In this document: positions 36,643-36,810 of the stretch, one piece after another
Numbering within the stretch: the first letter of the stretch is position 1
Layout: each line of letters opens with the position of its first letter
NCBI GenBank assembly: GCA_009912575.1
Contig: WNDP01000029.1
Span: 1 to 36,810, forward strand
Length of the DNA stretch: 36,810 nucleotides
Direction: 5' to 3'
DNA from: Acinetobacter bereziniae
GTDB taxonomy: Bacteria > Pseudomonadota > Gammaproteobacteria > Pseudomonadales > Moraxellaceae
Notes under the pieces: generated by a model
Databases searched by the model: none
What the model was told of the DNA's origin: nothing
The model's input: only the letters and a program-made list of their open reading frames with translations
Translations under genes and position numbers: made by a program

Positions 36643-36810
36643 GCCACCTGACCTAACGGGCTCATCTTATCATAGTACATTGCTTCAAATTCAAATGGTG
36701 ATACATAACCTAGAGCACTATGTACACGCTTTTTATTGAACCAATCCACCCAGTTTAATGTCGCAAGTTGTACATCTACCAAACCTTGCCAATCTGCTTT
36801 TAGATATTCA
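36600..36810 (-). mobile_element. IS3-family insertion sequence, right-hand part (runs off the window)
   Basis: The element begins at TGAACCGTACCGGGTTTTTC (36600-36619), which looks like an IS3-family terminal inverted repeat starting with TG. It interrupts the SIMPL-domain gene. The interior reads as an IS3-family OrfB on the minus strand. The other end and the target duplication are outside the window. Confidence 0.85.
36639..36810 (-). CDS. IS3-family transposase OrfB, C-terminal end (partial)
   Basis: The minus strand reads LATLNWVDWFNKKRVHSALG, then YVSPFEFEAMYY and ends GQVA with stop 36639-36641. The WVDWFNxxRxHxALGYxSP pattern is the C-terminal signature of IS3-family integrase-type transposases. 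The rest lies beyond the right edge. It is intact as far as can be seen. The remnant at 537-668 holds only an N-terminal OrfB piece, so the two cannot be compared directly here. Confidence 0.9.
   Translation of the reverse strand, partial: EYLKADWQGLVDVQLATLNWVDWFNKKRVHSALGYVSPFEFEAMYYDKMSPLGQVA

Noticed and set aside
1-36810. CRISPR arrays, tRNA or rRNA genes
   Set aside because: No short regularly spaced repeats and no cloverleaf or rRNA-like sequence were seen; the only long repeats are the adhesin duplication and the IS/integrase remnants.

Overview
The window looks like chromosomal DNA of an Acinetobacter species. The DNA is AT-rich, and it carries several gene sets familiar from that genus: a dat-ddc pair for 1,3-diaminopropane, mutS followed by fdxA, a trimeric autotransporter adhesin with a TpgA-like partner, IS3- and IS5-family fragments, and a P4-type integrase remnant. 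All functional calls come from reading the sequence and from memory of the families; no search was run.

Layout. 1-111: start of an IucA/IucC-like siderophore synthetase (- strand, cut by the window edge) with a Fur-box-like site. 537-919: IS3-family remnant. 1228-9554: a 2-aminoethylphosphonate (AEP) block, all on the - strand: GntR regulator, substrate-binding lipoprotein, ATPase, fused double permease, FAD amine oxidoreductase, phnW, phnX. A perfect 20-bp palindrome occurs exactly twice, upstream of the transporter operon and upstream of phnW, and is the likely operator of the regulator. 9624-11054: short and decayed pieces, a secreted DUF4189 protein and an orphan Phd/YefM-like antitoxin. 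11323-15634: AraC regulator, SLC1-type symporter, Pyr2C reductase/ornithine cyclodeaminase homologue and a proline-racemase-family protein with a Cys/Thr active site. Together these read as a trans-3-hydroxy-L-proline uptake and catabolism unit. 15676-16193: integrase and IS5 remnants. 16461-26574: TetR regulator, tpgA, a trimeric autotransporter split by a 1-nt frameshift, an OmpW-like porin, an amidase and a divergent AraC regulator. 26881-27526: a second set of IS5 and integrase remnants. 27726-32567: mutS, a GNAT acetyltransferase, fdxA and an M15-like peptidase lipoprotein. 32731-35640: dat-ddc. 36142-36810: a SIMPL-domain gene cut by an IS3-family element that runs off the window.

How the genes work together. 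In the AEP block the ABC importer brings AEP in, PhnW transaminates it with pyruvate to phosphonoacetaldehyde and alanine, and PhnX hydrolyses that to acetaldehyde and phosphate. The FAD enzyme may widen the range to N-substituted amines. In the hydroxyproline block the dehydratase makes delta-1-pyrroline-2-carboxylate and the reductase makes L-proline. The symporter has lost both residues that normally contact an acidic side chain, which fits a neutral substrate. In the adhesin block TpgA should anchor the autotransporter fibre to peptidoglycan, although the adhesin frame is broken as sequenced.

The most interesting items are the paired operator palindromes, the re-specified SLC1 transporter inside the hydroxyproline cluster, the frameshifted adhesin with a 531-bp in-frame tandem duplication, and the matching pairs of integrase and IS5 remnants about 11 kb apart.
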